From Bacteroidetes bacterium SB0662_bin_6 (GTDB taxonomy: Bacteria; Bacteroidota; Rhodothermia; Rhodothermales; VXPQ01), in the NCBI GenBank assembly GCA_009839485.1, contig VXPQ01000009.1, positions 1 to 64,000 of the forward strand: a stretch of DNA of 64,000 bases. Direction: 5' to 3'. A model generated the notes under the pieces. The model ran no database searches. It was not told the origin of the DNA and saw only the letters and a program-made list of their open reading frames with translations. Made by a program: the position numbers and the translations under genes. How positions within the stretch are numbered: the stretch's first letter is position 1; each line of letters begins with the position of its first letter. Below are positions 31,316-40,152 of the stretch, piece by piece.

Positions 31316-33151
31316 ATGGCGCATGACGTAGCCATGGATATCGAGGGAAGCATCCGGGTGATGCCGGAGACGCTTTCCAACAAAATCGCTGCCGGAGAAG
31401 TGGTGCAACGCCCCGCTTCGGCCGTGAAGGAATTGCTGGAGAACGCGGTGGATGCCGGCGCCGGGTCCATTACGCTGATCCTGAAGAGGGCGGGTAGTGA
31501 ATTGATTCAGATTGTGGATGACGGGTGCGGTATGAGCCGGCACGATGCGGCCGCGTGTTTTCAGCGGCACGCCACGAGCAAAGTCTTTGCGGCCGAAGAT
31601 CTGGATTGTATTCGCACCCTCGGTTTTCGGGGGGAAGCCCTTGCGTCTATCGCGGCGGTGGCACAGGTCGAGTTACGCACGAAACGGGCCGTTGACGACG
31701 CCGGGCTCTGCATCCGCAACGAGGGAGGACGTATTGTTTCTTCGGAGCCGTGCGCAATGAGCGACGGCACGTCGCTGGCTGTGCGGAATCTGTTTTACAA
31801 CGTGCCTGCCCGAAGGAATTTTCTGAAAACGCCGGCCACGGAGCTCCGTCATATCATAGAGACGTTCCAGGCGCTTGCGCTGTCCCGCCCCGACATCGCC
31901 TTCACGCTCATTCACGACGATGTGGAAATGCATCAGCTTCCTGCCGAGTCCGGGGAGCCTGCCGAGGCGCTCCGCGCCCGCATCGGAGCATTGTTCGGCG
32001 ACCAGTATCCCGGTATGCTCGTCCCTGTGGGGGAGCAGACGAGTTACCTGACCGTGCACGGGTTTGTCGGCATGCCCGAATTGCACAAGAAGCATCGCAA
32101 CGAGCAGTTCCTGTTTGTCAACGGGCGCATTGTGAAGAGCCGTTCGCTGGGACATGCGATTCAATCGGCCTACGAGGGGCTCGTGCCTCAAGGCGCCTGG
32201 CCGTTTTTCTGTGTTTTCCTGTCGGTGGACCCGTCCCGCGTCGATGTCAATGTACATCCGGCAAAGGCCGAAGTACGATTCGACGACGACCGGGGCGTCT
32301 ACGGATTTCTCCATGGGGTGGTGCAGAAAGGGCTTGGCGGGATGTTATTGACGCCGCTCGTGGATGCGTCGTCCACCGATACAGCCGAACCCTGGGTGCT
32401 GAAATCGCCTGCGAAGGAATTTACCGTTCCCGGAACAACCCGTCCGGCGGGCGCTTCCGGATTTTCTTCCGGGGCGTTCCCGGCAGGGCTTTACCAAAAG
32501 AATGAACGGGATGCAGGCCGGCAATCCGAGGAACTGTATCGCGGCGCGGCGTCCCTGCCGATTCCGGCTGCGGCGCCCGGGGACGAGGATATGCTCCTCT
32601 GGCAGCTTCACGGCTGCTACATTCTCACGCAGATCCAGTCGGGGCTGATGATCATCGATCAGCATGCTGCGCACGAGCGTATTCTGTACGAGCGGGCGCT
32701 TGGCCATCTCCTGCAGGGGCAGGGGCTGTCCCAGCAACTGCTGTTTGCCCGCACTGTAGAGTTTTCTCCTGCGGATTTTGAGCTGCTCAAGGAATTATTG
32801 CCGGATCTGAGCACTCTCGGCTTTGACATCGAATTGCTCAGCGGGCGGACTGCTGTGGTGCGGGGCGTGCCGTCGGAAATACATTCCGGCGACAAGGAGG
32901 TTTTGCTGGAAGATATTCTGGCGCAATACCGGCGTGACAACGAGCAGGCCGGGGCGGAGCAAGGCGAGCGGCTTGCAAGGAGTCTGGCGCGGCGTGGCGC
33001 CATCCGGTCCGGCGTTACCCTCGCACCTGCGGAAATGCGCTCCGTGATCGACCAGCTCTTTGCATGCGACAAACCCTATGTATGTCCGAGGGGACGCGCC
33101 ACCGTGGTTCGGATCCCCATTGAGGAGTTGCAGAAGCGCTTCGGTCACTGA
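31316..33151 (+). CDS. mutL: DNA mismatch repair protein MutL
   Basis: ATPase that links MutS to strand cleavage. It has 611 residues. The GHKL ATPase motifs are clear: NKIAAGEVVQRPASAVKELL, VDDGCG, GFRGEALASI and the SLAVRNLFYNVPARRNFLK block. After a Pro/Ala/Ser-rich linker (about 345-420) the C-terminal dimerisation domain has the endonuclease motif DQHAAHERILYE, so this MutL should nick DNA itself, as in organisms without MutH. The first ATG at 31316 is used; MDIEGSIRVM (31334) is an alternative start. Confidence 0.97.
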   Translation: MAHDVAMDIEGSIRVMPETLSNKIAAGEVVQRPASAVKELLENAVDAGAGSITLILKRAGSELIQIVDDGCGMSRHDAAACFQRHATSKVFAAEDLDCIRTLGFRGEALASIAAVAQVELRTKRAVDDAGLCIRNEGGRIVSSEPCAMSDGTSLAVRNLFYNVPARRNFLKTPATELRHIIETFQALALSRPDIAFTLIHDDVEMHQLPAESGEPAEALRARIGALFGDQYPGMLVPVGEQTSYLTVHGFVGMPELHKKHRNEQFLFVNGRIVKSRSLGHAIQSAYEGLVPQGAWPFFCVFLSVDPSRVDVNVHPAKAEVRFDDDRGVYGFLHGVVQKGLGGMLLTPLVDASSTDTAEPWVLKSPAKEFTVPGTTRPAGASGFSSGAFPAGLYQKNERDAGRQSEELYRGAASLPIPAAAPGDEDMLLWQLHGCYILTQIQSGLMIIDQHAAHERILYERALGHLLQGQGLSQQLLFARTVEFSPADFELLKELLPDLSTLGFDIELLSGRTAVVRGVPSEIHSGDKEVLLEDILAQYRRDNEQAGAEQGERLARSLARRGAIRSGVTLAPAEMRSVIDQLFACDKPYVCPRGRATVVRIPIEELQKRFGH

Positions 33152-33164
33152 CGGCGCTTGCGGC

Positions 33165-34553
33165 ATGGATTCCTTCGAGCGACGTATCGACGCTTTTCTT
33201 CGCCGGCATGCCCTGCTGGAAGCCGGCGAACCGGTGGTGGTCGGTCTGAGCGGCGGGGTGGATTCGATGGTGCTCACTTCGGTGCTGGCGGGGCTGGGCA
33301 TGTCTGTGCGAGCGGTGCATGTCAACTACCGGCTGCGCGGGGACGCATCGGATGAGGACGAGGCGTTCGTGCGGAACTGGTGCGCGGAGCAGGGTATCGA
33401 TCTGATCGTGCGCTCATTCGATGGGGAATGGCCGTCCGGGGCCTCGGTGCAGCAGGCCGCGCGAGATTTTCGCTATGTCGTTTTCGAGGAGGCGGCCATG
33501 GAGATTTCCTGGGGAAAGGTGGCTGTGGGCCATCATCGCGACGATCAGGCGGAGACCGTACTGCTGAACCTGTTTCGGGGATCGGGACCCGAAGGGTTGG
33601 CGGGAATGCCGACCCGGCGGGAGATTGCTCCCGGATCGTCCGTACAGGTAGTACGCCCCTTGCTGGCTGAGCGGCGGCGGGACATTGCGGCGTATGCCCG
33701 TGCAAAAGGTCTTACGTGGCGGGAGGATGCATCGAATACCGCTCCCAAATACCGGCGCGGCGCTCTGCGGGAGCACATTTTTCCCCTGATCGAACAGCAT
33801 TTCGGGGAAGCGGTCGTGGAGAACATTGCCCGGTCGGGCGCGCTCGTCCGGGAATATGTGGACGAAGTGCTGCGCGATGAACTGGAAGCCTGTTTCGATG
33901 CGGCATTGACAGGGGAAGGCGTGGTGGACGAGGCTGCGATCCTTGCCTTGCCGCCGGTGTTGCGTCGCCGCGTATTTATCGAGGCCCTGCGGCGCTGGGC
34001 CCCGGGATTCGAGGCGGATGCCCGCGCCGCGGCCCGCATCGAACACCTTCTGGACAGGCAGCCGGGCCGGCGGCTCGTATTCGGAAATATCGTGGTATGG
34101 CGGGAGCGGGACCGGATCGTTTTTGCGCCCTCCGGTTCCTCTGTCGAAGCCGCCTCTGCATGCCGTCTCGATGAGGAGGGCGCCATCGAAATTCCCGGAG
34201 GATATCTGCACGTCGAGCGGCTCGGAGCGCCTCCCGGCAATGTGGCCGCCGGTGCGCCCGACGAGGTGTATCTTGATGCGCGGACGGCCCGGTTCCCCTT
34301 GCTGGTGCGCCCGTGGGAAGCGGGTGACCGGTTTGTACCGCTCGGCATGCGCCGGGGCAAGAAAATCAGTGATTTTTTGACGGACGAGCATGTGCCGCCG
34401 CACCGGAAACGCGCCGTCCATGTGGTCGAGTCGGAAGGACGGATTGTATGGGTGCTTCCGCTGCGGATTTCGGAGGAAGCGCGTGTGAGAGAGGATTCTT
34501 CGGAGGTGGTCCGGTTACGGTTTACAAGGAACCGGAAAAGTTCGAATTTGTGA
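33165..34553 (+). CDS. tilS: tRNA(Ile)-lysidine synthetase TilS
   Basis: ATP-dependent enzyme that converts C34 of tRNA-Ile(CAU) to lysidine. It has 462 residues with PP-loop SGGVDSMV (29-36), GHHRDDQAETVLLNLFRGSG and a C-terminal substrate-binding domain with PLLVRPWEAGDRFVPLGM. The frame is open from 33060, inside mutL, but the ATG at 33165 gives the expected length. It follows mutL by 13 bases and precedes hpt by 55, the common tilS-hpt arrangement. Confidence 0.95.
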   Translation: MDSFERRIDAFLRRHALLEAGEPVVVGLSGGVDSMVLTSVLAGLGMSVRAVHVNYRLRGDASDEDEAFVRNWCAEQGIDLIVRSFDGEWPSGASVQQAARDFRYVVFEEAAMEISWGKVAVGHHRDDQAETVLLNLFRGSGPEGLAGMPTRREIAPGSSVQVVRPLLAERRRDIAAYARAKGLTWREDASNTAPKYRRGALREHIFPLIEQHFGEAVVENIARSGALVREYVDEVLRDELEACFDAALTGEGVVDEAAILALPPVLRRRVFIEALRRWAPGFEADARAAARIEHLLDRQPGRRLVFGNIVVWRERDRIVFAPSGSSVEAASACRLDEEGAIEIPGGYLHVERLGAPPGNVAAGAPDEVYLDARTARFPLLVRPWEAGDRFVPLGMRRGKKISDFLTDEHVPPHRKRAVHVVESEGRIVWVLPLRISEEARVREDSSEVVRLRFTRNRKSSNL

Positions 34554-34608
34554 ACCTGGATCGTTTCTGCAAGCGCTCTGCAAGAACTCTGAAAAAACAC
34601 AGCCGGCC

Positions 34609-35187
34609 ATGTCCGATACGTCTAATCTTTCCAGATTTTCAGACACTTCCGTGTTGTGCCGGGGCGAGCGCTTCGAGGTGTACATCGACCGCGATGAGAT
34701 CCGACGCCGCGTGGCTGAAATAGGAGAGGAGATTTCCTTGCACTACGCGGGCAAGAATCCGGTGCTTATCGGCGTGTTGCATGGCGCCTGCATGTTTCTC
34801 GCCGATTTGCTGCGTGTGCTTACTATAGATTGCGAGGTGGATTTTCGGAGGTTGTCTTCGTACGAGGAAGGGAAAACCTCCAGCGGTCAGATCATTGAAC
34901 GGGAAGGCGTGGCCCGTATCGATTTGAGCGGGCGCCATGTCATTGTGGTGGAAGACATTGTGGATACAGGACTTACTATGGCCTATCTCATGGAACGCAT
35001 CAGGGAGCAGGAGCCGGCTTCACTCCGTATCGCTACGCTTCTGCACAAGCCGGAAGCGGTCCGTGTGCACGTTCCTCTCGATTATGTAGGGTTCCGGGCG
35101 CCTGATCGTTTTCTTATCGGCTACGGGATGGATTACGAACAAACCGGGCGCCACCTGCCGGAGATATATATTCAGGTGGCGGGGTAG
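34609..35187 (+). CDS. hpt: Hypoxanthine phosphoribosyltransferase
   Basis: Purine-salvage enzyme making IMP or GMP from hypoxanthine or guanine and PRPP. It has 192 residues with the PRPP-binding VVVEDIVDTGLTM (about 114-126), the flexible loop SSYEEGKTSSGQI and the C-terminal DYVGFRAPDRFLIGYGMDY with the aromatic base-stacking residue. It lies downstream of tilS and is the last plus-strand gene of this block. Confidence 0.96.
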   Translation: MSDTSNLSRFSDTSVLCRGERFEVYIDRDEIRRRVAEIGEEISLHYAGKNPVLIGVLHGACMFLADLLRVLTIDCEVDFRRLSSYEEGKTSSGQIIEREGVARIDLSGRHVIVVEDIVDTGLTMAYLMERIREQEPASLRIATLLHKPEAVRVHVPLDYVGFRAPDRFLIGYGMDYEQTGRHLPEIYIQVAG

Positions 35188-35223
35188 GGGGTTAGGTAAT
35201 GCACCTATCCCGCACACGCTTCA

Positions 35224-36687
35224 TCATTCCCATTTCCCCAGCACCTGCGCCAGCCCCATGATGCATGCGCCTTCCCGCTTCGCTTCGTCCAGCGTTGAGA
35301 GAAAGTGCCTCTCCCATCCCGGAAAATCGATTTCGTCCCCCAGCACCGGATGCCACAGCCCCACGAACGCGCCCCCGTACCGGCGGCATGTCTCCATCAG
35401 GCCGGATGTCGTCCGGATAGCCTCTTCAGGATCAAGCCCGCGATGTCCGAACAGCGTGGAATCCATTGCGGTGAGCGGCATTTCCCACACATCCAGCGGA
35501 CGGTCTTCCTCGAGATCGTATAATTGAAACGGCAGACACGTGCCGCGCCGGAACCCTTCGTGTTCGGCAAACCCCAGTGTGCTGTCTATGCGGAAACCGT
35601 GCGCTGCCTGCAGCCGGGGCGTGGTCACTGGATCGAACCGGAGATAATGCTGCCGAACCGATATGGGAGGAGGCGTGCCCACCTGTTCCAACACCTTTGC
35701 CAGTTGTTTCTTCTCGAGTCCGAAACGATCCGGCTCGTCAATAGCACGGTACGCAGGGTGCAGACCAATCTCGAAATCTTCTTGCGAAATCCGGGCCATC
35801 CAGTTTCTCAGGAAAGGCGAACCGAGGCGATATTCTGTGTCACGCGGGTGACCGGCGCCCGCTTTTACGAAGAACGTAGCGGTTCCGCCACGCGAAACAA
35901 CCTCGCGAGGAATTTCCCGGATCGAACGCCGGAATGGATCTCCCTTGAGCATTTGACGGCCTACGCGCCCGAGACGCCCGCACCGTTCCCGGAAGGATTC
36001 TCCTCGGTGGTTCTGCACGAAATAGGCTATTCCTTCGCGGTACAGAATACCGGGTCGCCATTTCCTTCCGTAATCCACGTCGTGGGTGGGGCAAAACGCC
36101 CAACCGGAGCCTGCCCATCTGCGAGGCGAGACCGGTACGCCTCCGGCCCGTAGCCGTTCGGCCAACCATACGCGATAGGCATCCACTACAGGAAAGCAGG
36201 CCGTGTCGAACCGGGCCGGCAGCGAATCCGCAAATGGAACGCGCCCGTGCTCATCCCGTCTTTCCGTCGCCTGCTCCTGCCAACCACTCAGCCACAGGAA
36301 CGTGGAAGCAACGATATCCGGACGTCCTTTTTCGTCGGCAAAGCAAACCGGGACGGACTCCCCCTCAATCTCGCATGCGGTGGCATCCTTCGCGTCGAAG
36401 GGAGACGTTCCCGCAAGAAAAACGGCGGCGCCCGGCGCATGGGTACACGGAATTATGCGCGGATCCGGCGGCGTAGTCCCATGCCGTCCGTAATACAACA
36501 CCGGAGCATCGGGTGGCGCCATGTCGGCGAGGGCATCAGGCGAGATCCAGCGCGGCTCCAATCCGAGCGGCGTCAGCAGCATCCGCAGGGCGTATTTTGC
36601 CCGCACCGCAAAGTCGGGCGCCACGTCGACGCAACAGGCGATATGGGTCCCTCGTGAAACGATCACGTCCGTTCGCAGGAATGACAA
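35224..36687 (-). CDS. Polysaccharide deacetylase-family protein
   Basis: A 487-residue protein with a roughly 190-residue N-terminal domain of the type found before NodB-like domains in Bacteroidota (DUF7033-like, assigned loosely). A carbohydrate-esterase-4 fold follows, with metal motif CPTHDVDYG (about 195-205), FEIGLHPAY with the second His pair, FRRGTCLPFQ and the C-terminal FVGLWHPVLGDE. It probably deacetylates an N-acetylated polymer. There is no clear signal peptide, so the location is uncertain. It is divergent from the HD phosphohydrolase gene. Confidence 0.8.
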   Translation of the reverse strand: MSFLRTDVIVSRGTHIACCVDVAPDFAVRAKYALRMLLTPLGLEPRWISPDALADMAPPDAPVLYYGRHGTTPPDPRIIPCTHAPGAAVFLAGTSPFDAKDATACEIEGESVPVCFADEKGRPDIVASTFLWLSGWQEQATERRDEHGRVPFADSLPARFDTACFPVVDAYRVWLAERLRAGGVPVSPRRWAGSGWAFCPTHDVDYGRKWRPGILYREGIAYFVQNHRGESFRERCGRLGRVGRQMLKGDPFRRSIREIPREVVSRGGTATFFVKAGAGHPRDTEYRLGSPFLRNWMARISQEDFEIGLHPAYRAIDEPDRFGLEKKQLAKVLEQVGTPPPISVRQHYLRFDPVTTPRLQAAHGFRIDSTLGFAEHEGFRRGTCLPFQLYDLEEDRPLDVWEMPLTAMDSTLFGHRGLDPEEAIRTTSGLMETCRRYGGAFVGLWHPVLGDEIDFPGWERHFLSTLDEAKREGACIMGLAQVLGKWE

Positions 36688-36773
36688 TGTAACAAGGTTG
36701 TAACTTGTCCCGAAGTTTGGAGCAGGCAGATCGTCCGGGCGTTCTTATCGAAACGCATCATGTCACGTAATTC

Positions 36774-38066
36774 ATGGTAAGTCGATTCAAAATATTCTGC
36801 GATCCGGTGCACGGGTTCATCTCCGTTCCGAAGAACATCCTCATGGACTTGATCGGAACGCCGGAAATGCAGCGCCTGCGACGCATCCGCCAACTGGGTA
36901 TAGGGCATCTCGTGTTCCCTGGCGCAGAACATACGCGCTTCGGTCATGCACTGGGCGCCATGGCCCTGATGCAGGACGCCCTTTCGAATCTTGCCGACAA
37001 GGGAACGCCCATATCGCCCGAAGAATCCATTGCCGCACAAGCGGCGGCGATGCTGCACGACATCGGACACGGCCCGTTCTCCCATGTACTGGAACATACC
37101 TTTATTGACGGTTATCGTCATGAAAACATGAGCCGGGAGCTCATGGTTTCGCTCAATGAACGCTTCGAGGGCGCCTTGGACCTGGCGCTGAAGATATTCG
37201 ACGGTACGTACGAACGTCCTTTTTTTCACCAACTCGTTTCCAGCCAACTGGATATGGACCGCCTCGATTTCCTGCGGCGCGATTCCTTTTATACAGGCGT
37301 CGTAGAGGGAGATGTGGGTGTAGATCGCATCATCAAAACCATGCGGGTGCATCCGCAGGAGGGAGGTCCGGATTCCCGTATCGTCATCGAGGCCAAGGGC
37401 ATCTACGCCATCGAAAACTATATCATCTCCCGGCGGCTGATGTACTGGCAGGTCTACCTGCACAAAACCGTCGTCGCGGGGGACCGGCTCCTGCGCACCG
37501 CTTTCGGGCGGATGCGCGAACATCTTGCGCGGGATTCGAAAAGCCTGGACGGATTTTGCTCACCTTCTCTGCTCTTTTTCCTGACGAATAATCTGACACT
37601 CGACGATATACGGCGGAAAGATGTCCGGGAGCATTTTTGCCGGATCGACGATGTGGATGTCATGCATTGCATGAAAGCATGTATGCGCCACCCGGACCGC
37701 ATCCTGGCAGACCTCTGCCGCCGGTTTATCGAACGGGATTTCTTTCGCGTTACTTTTCTGTCCGATCTCCCTACTCAGGAGCAGGTAGAAGCATGGACAG
37801 ACCGCATCGCAACATGGCTCGTAAGCAAGGGATTGAGCGATGCCGATTGCGCCTCAGAAAACACCCAATGTTATCTGATCCAGGACGACACGCGCCACCT
37901 TGCCTACGAACATGTGCGGGATTCGGTCCATGTGCTCGACAGGACAGGGGCCGTCCGGGAGCTTTCCCAAACGGTCGAGGCGACGACGGTGGCTTCGCTT
38001 GGGGAAGTGGTGGTGAAGCCGTTCGTATGTTACCCGAAGGAAGTGGAACTGGAGATGGGAGGGTAG
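36774..38066 (+). CDS. HD-superfamily phosphohydrolase (dNTPase-like)
   Basis: A 430-residue protein beginning KIFCDPVHGFISVP and continuing with RRIRQLGIGHLVFPGAEHTR, FGHALGAM and the metal-binding HDIGHGPFSHVLE. These match the YdhJ/SAMHD1-like HD family rather than classical Dgt. A second conserved block, HQLVSSQLDMDRLDFLRRDS, binds substrate and metal. Activity on dNTPs or nucleotide messengers is likely but not provable here. It ends 12 bases from the convergent kinase-like gene. Confidence 0.9.
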   Translation: MVSRFKIFCDPVHGFISVPKNILMDLIGTPEMQRLRRIRQLGIGHLVFPGAEHTRFGHALGAMALMQDALSNLADKGTPISPEESIAAQAAAMLHDIGHGPFSHVLEHTFIDGYRHENMSRELMVSLNERFEGALDLALKIFDGTYERPFFHQLVSSQLDMDRLDFLRRDSFYTGVVEGDVGVDRIIKTMRVHPQEGGPDSRIVIEAKGIYAIENYIISRRLMYWQVYLHKTVVAGDRLLRTAFGRMREHLARDSKSLDGFCSPSLLFFLTNNLTLDDIRRKDVREHFCRIDDVDVMHCMKACMRHPDRILADLCRRFIERDFFRVTFLSDLPTQEQVEAWTDRIATWLVSKGLSDADCASENTQCYLIQDDTRHLAYEHVRDSVHVLDRTGAVRELSQTVEATTVASLGEVVVKPFVCYPKEVELEMGG

Positions 38067-38078
38067 CGCATCGGTTCC

Positions 38079-38684
38079 TCACCCCACCACCCACAACACC
38101 GCCGTCATCACAAAAGGCACCCGGATATTATCGTTCACGGGGAGCTTCGGGGCCTCGACGATAGCGCCCGCCAGCGCGGTCAGCGCGGCAGTTCCCACCG
38201 GGATATGTCCGAACGGCAACAGAACGGCCCATGCTATGACTACGAAGGCGATTGATCCTTCCAGCGTGCGGTGCGTTCCCGGCCATGGCGTGCGTCCGAA
38301 CCGTATCCCCGTGATGGCGGCGGCAGCGTCCGCAACCATGAAAGAAGCAAATCCCGGAACGACCACATCGACCGGGAAGAGGAGGAGAAGCAAGGTGGCG
38401 GAGACGACCACCCATGTCGCGCCGTTAATGATCACATTACCGCCTATGGCCGGTACTTCGGCGGGGCGCATCATATAGCCGAAGAAACGGGCAATGAAGC
38501 GCGCGAAGCCTTCCGACCTCGTGCGCAACACATCGGCGCCTATGGCGACAAGCGACAGGGGCAGCAGTACAAAAAGGGCAAGCGGCTTATCGAGGATATA
38601 AATACCCGCCGGGATGGCCAGCGCCAGCAGATGAAGGCTTTTGCGCAGCAGTTCGTTACGGGACAGGCGACGCAGGGGGGGCAT
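38079..38684 (-). CDS. Dolichol/phytol kinase-like CTP-dependent membrane kinase
   Basis: A 201-residue polytopic protein of the SEC59/VTE5/DGK1 family, which uses CTP to phosphorylate polyprenols, phytol or diacylglycerol. Visible are the N-terminal ELLRKSLHLLALAIP, the ADAAAAITGIRFG nucleotide motif, TLEGSIAFVV and the C-terminal VEAPKLPVNDNIRVPF, which is diagnostic for the family. The lipid substrate is unknown. It converges on the HD gene and diverges from the repeat-rich DNA upstream of hemE. Confidence 0.88.
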   Translation of the reverse strand: MPPLRRLSRNELLRKSLHLLALAIPAGIYILDKPLALFVLLPLSLVAIGADVLRTRSEGFARFIARFFGYMMRPAEVPAIGGNVIINGATWVVVSATLLLLLFPVDVVVPGFASFMVADAAAAITGIRFGRTPWPGTHRTLEGSIAFVVIAWAVLLPFGHIPVGTAALTALAGAIVEAPKLPVNDNIRVPFVMTAVLWVVG

Positions 38685-38772
38685 TGAGAACTACGGACAC
38701 AAGTGGGGGTGTTTGCTACGCCGGCACGGGCACGTCAGCGAACGGAGCCGATTTGAAAATGTTCGAAAATAT

Positions 38773-39034
38773 TATAGGATACTCTGACCAAAACCGCTTC
38801 GATCAGCGCTTCACGTTCGTGCGTAAAGGATACCATAATTGCATCGTTGAAATCAGCGTAAAACCCTGCGGATTCGGGGCAGTGCGGACGTGAAGCGCCC
38901 TTCGGGAGGCTGAGAGGGATGCGCTGGCTGTGTCATTCCTCATTATGTGGAGCCTGCCACACTGCTTCGTCATTCCTTGCCAGCGCATCCCTCTCAGCCT
39001 CTGAACTTCGCGGACTTAATCAGAGTATCCTATA
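38773..39034. repeat. Nested inverted-repeat element (MITE-like), family A
   Basis: Outer arms TATAGGATACTCTGA (38773-38787) and TCAGAGTATCCTATA (39020-39034) are perfect 15-bp inverted repeats. Next to the right arm is the family centre ACTTCGCGGACTTA (39005-39018). Inside lies a second, longer inverted repeat at 38906-39001. The ends, size of 262 bp and absence of a gene fit a miniature inverted-repeat element or an expanded REP-type palindrome. Confidence 0.8.
38906..39001. repeat. 23-bp perfect inverted repeat with 50-base loop
   Basis: The left arm (38906-38928) starts GAGGCTGAGAGGGATG. The right arm (38979-39001) is its exact reverse complement over 23 bases, starting GCCAGCGCATCC. The loop carries GTCATTCCT twice (38932-38940 and 38969-38977) and a small TGTGG/CCACA hairpin (38946-38961). 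A transcript would form a very stable stem just 87 bases before the hemE start codon. Confidence 0.92.
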
Positions 39035-39087
39035 CCGGCACCCGTTGTGTGCGGAACATCCGGGTTCCGGATTCTTTCTTTCGGACC

Positions 39088-40152
39088 ATGTGCGATTTTC
39101 CCCTTCTGCAAAACGATCTCCTTCTGCGCGCCGCCCGCGGGGAAGACACGCCCCGCACCCCCGTGTGGATGATGCGTCAGGCCGGGCGCTATCTCCCCGA
39201 ATACCGCGCATTGCGGGCCGAAAAGCCGTTTTTCGAAGTGTGCCGCACCCCTGCCCTGGCCGCTGAGATCACCTTGCAGCCGCTCGAACGGTTCGATCTG
39301 GACGCGGCAATCATTTTCTCCGACATTCTTGTAGTGCCCCAGGCCATGGGTATGGAGGTTCGTATGGAGAAGGGGGTGGGGCCCGTGTTTCCCGAACCAT
39401 TGCGCCAACCGGACGATCTGGATCGCCTGCTGGCGCCCGACGTATCGACCGAACTGGACTATGTGTTCGATGCGTTGACTGCGGTGCGGCGGGCCCTTGA
39501 CGGCCGTGTGCCGCTTATCGGTTTCTGCGGCGCTCCCTGGACACTCATGGCCTACATGGTCGAGGGCGCAGGAAGCAAGCAATTTGCCCATGCCCGTTCC
39601 TGGCTATACAGGTATTCTCTGGCAGCACATGAACTCTTGCGTTCCCTTACGGATGTGCTCGCGGACTATCTGATCCGGCAGGTTGAGGCAGGAGCGCAAG
39701 TCGTGCAGGTGTTCGATTCGTGGGCGGGTCTTCTCGGTCCCGGGGAATTTGCAACATTTTCGCTCCCCTATTTGCGCGATCTGGCGCATCGTTTCAAACA
39801 GGCGCATCCCGAAGTACCGTGTATCGTATTTGCCCGCGGGGCGCATCATGCCCTGAAGATTCTGGCCGATACGGAGTACGATGTGATCGGGCTGGACTGG
39901 ACGATGGACCCTGTGGCGGCCCGTAAAGAGACAGGTCGCAAGTCATTGCAGGGCAATCTCGATCCTGCTGTCCTTTTTGCGAAGCCCAGTACGATTCGCG
40001 CCGAAGTGCGCCGCATGCTGGAGGCATTCGGCCCCCAACGCCATATCGCCAATCTGGGCCATGGCATGCATCCCAACCACGACCCGGCGCATGCCCACAT
40101 TTTCGTGGACGCCGTACACGAATTTTCCGAAACGCTGCGTGCCCCGGAATGA
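39088..40152 (+). CDS. hemE: Uroporphyrinogen decarboxylase
   Basis: Decarboxylates the four acetate side chains of uroporphyrinogen III to give coproporphyrinogen III. It has 354 residues; the substrate-binding signature PVWMMRQAGRYLPEYR lies near residues 25-40, and DAAIIFSDILVVPQAMG, GFCGAPWTLM and LGHGMHPNHDP are intact. The frame is open from 38947 through the inverted repeat, but the family start is the ATG at 39088. It overlaps the next gene by 4 bases (ATGA), so translation is coupled. First gene of the heme operon. Confidence 0.97.
   Translation: MCDFPLLQNDLLLRAARGEDTPRTPVWMMRQAGRYLPEYRALRAEKPFFEVCRTPALAAEITLQPLERFDLDAAIIFSDILVVPQAMGMEVRMEKGVGPVFPEPLRQPDDLDRLLAPDVSTELDYVFDALTAVRRALDGRVPLIGFCGAPWTLMAYMVEGAGSKQFAHARSWLYRYSLAAHELLRSLTDVLADYLIRQVEAGAQVVQVFDSWAGLLGPGEFATFSLPYLRDLAHRFKQAHPEVPCIVFARGAHHALKILADTEYDVIGLDWTMDPVAARKETGRKSLQGNLDPAVLFAKPSTIRAEVRRMLEAFGPQRHIANLGHGMHPNHDPAHAHIFVDAVHEFSETLRAPE

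Larger units (their letters stand above)
38685..39087. other. Repeat-rich intergenic region upstream of hemE
   Basis: About 400 bases between the divergent kinase-like gene and hemE. Positions 38773-39034 are taken up by nested inverted repeats (separate entries). The outer part, 38740-38880, is AT-richer and contains a short ORF (38684-38893) without coding character. hemE and the kinase-like gene must both start transcription here or within the repeats. Confidence 0.6.

Noticed and set aside
38684-38893. 69-codon ORF at the start of the hemE upstream region
   Set aside because: It crosses a repeat arm, has no ribosome site or recognisable features, and the codon pattern is random.
38947-39087. 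N-terminal extension of hemE into the inverted repeat
   Set aside because: The frame is open, but HemE proteins start close to the PVWMMRQAGRYLPEYR motif, and the extension encodes the repeat arm.
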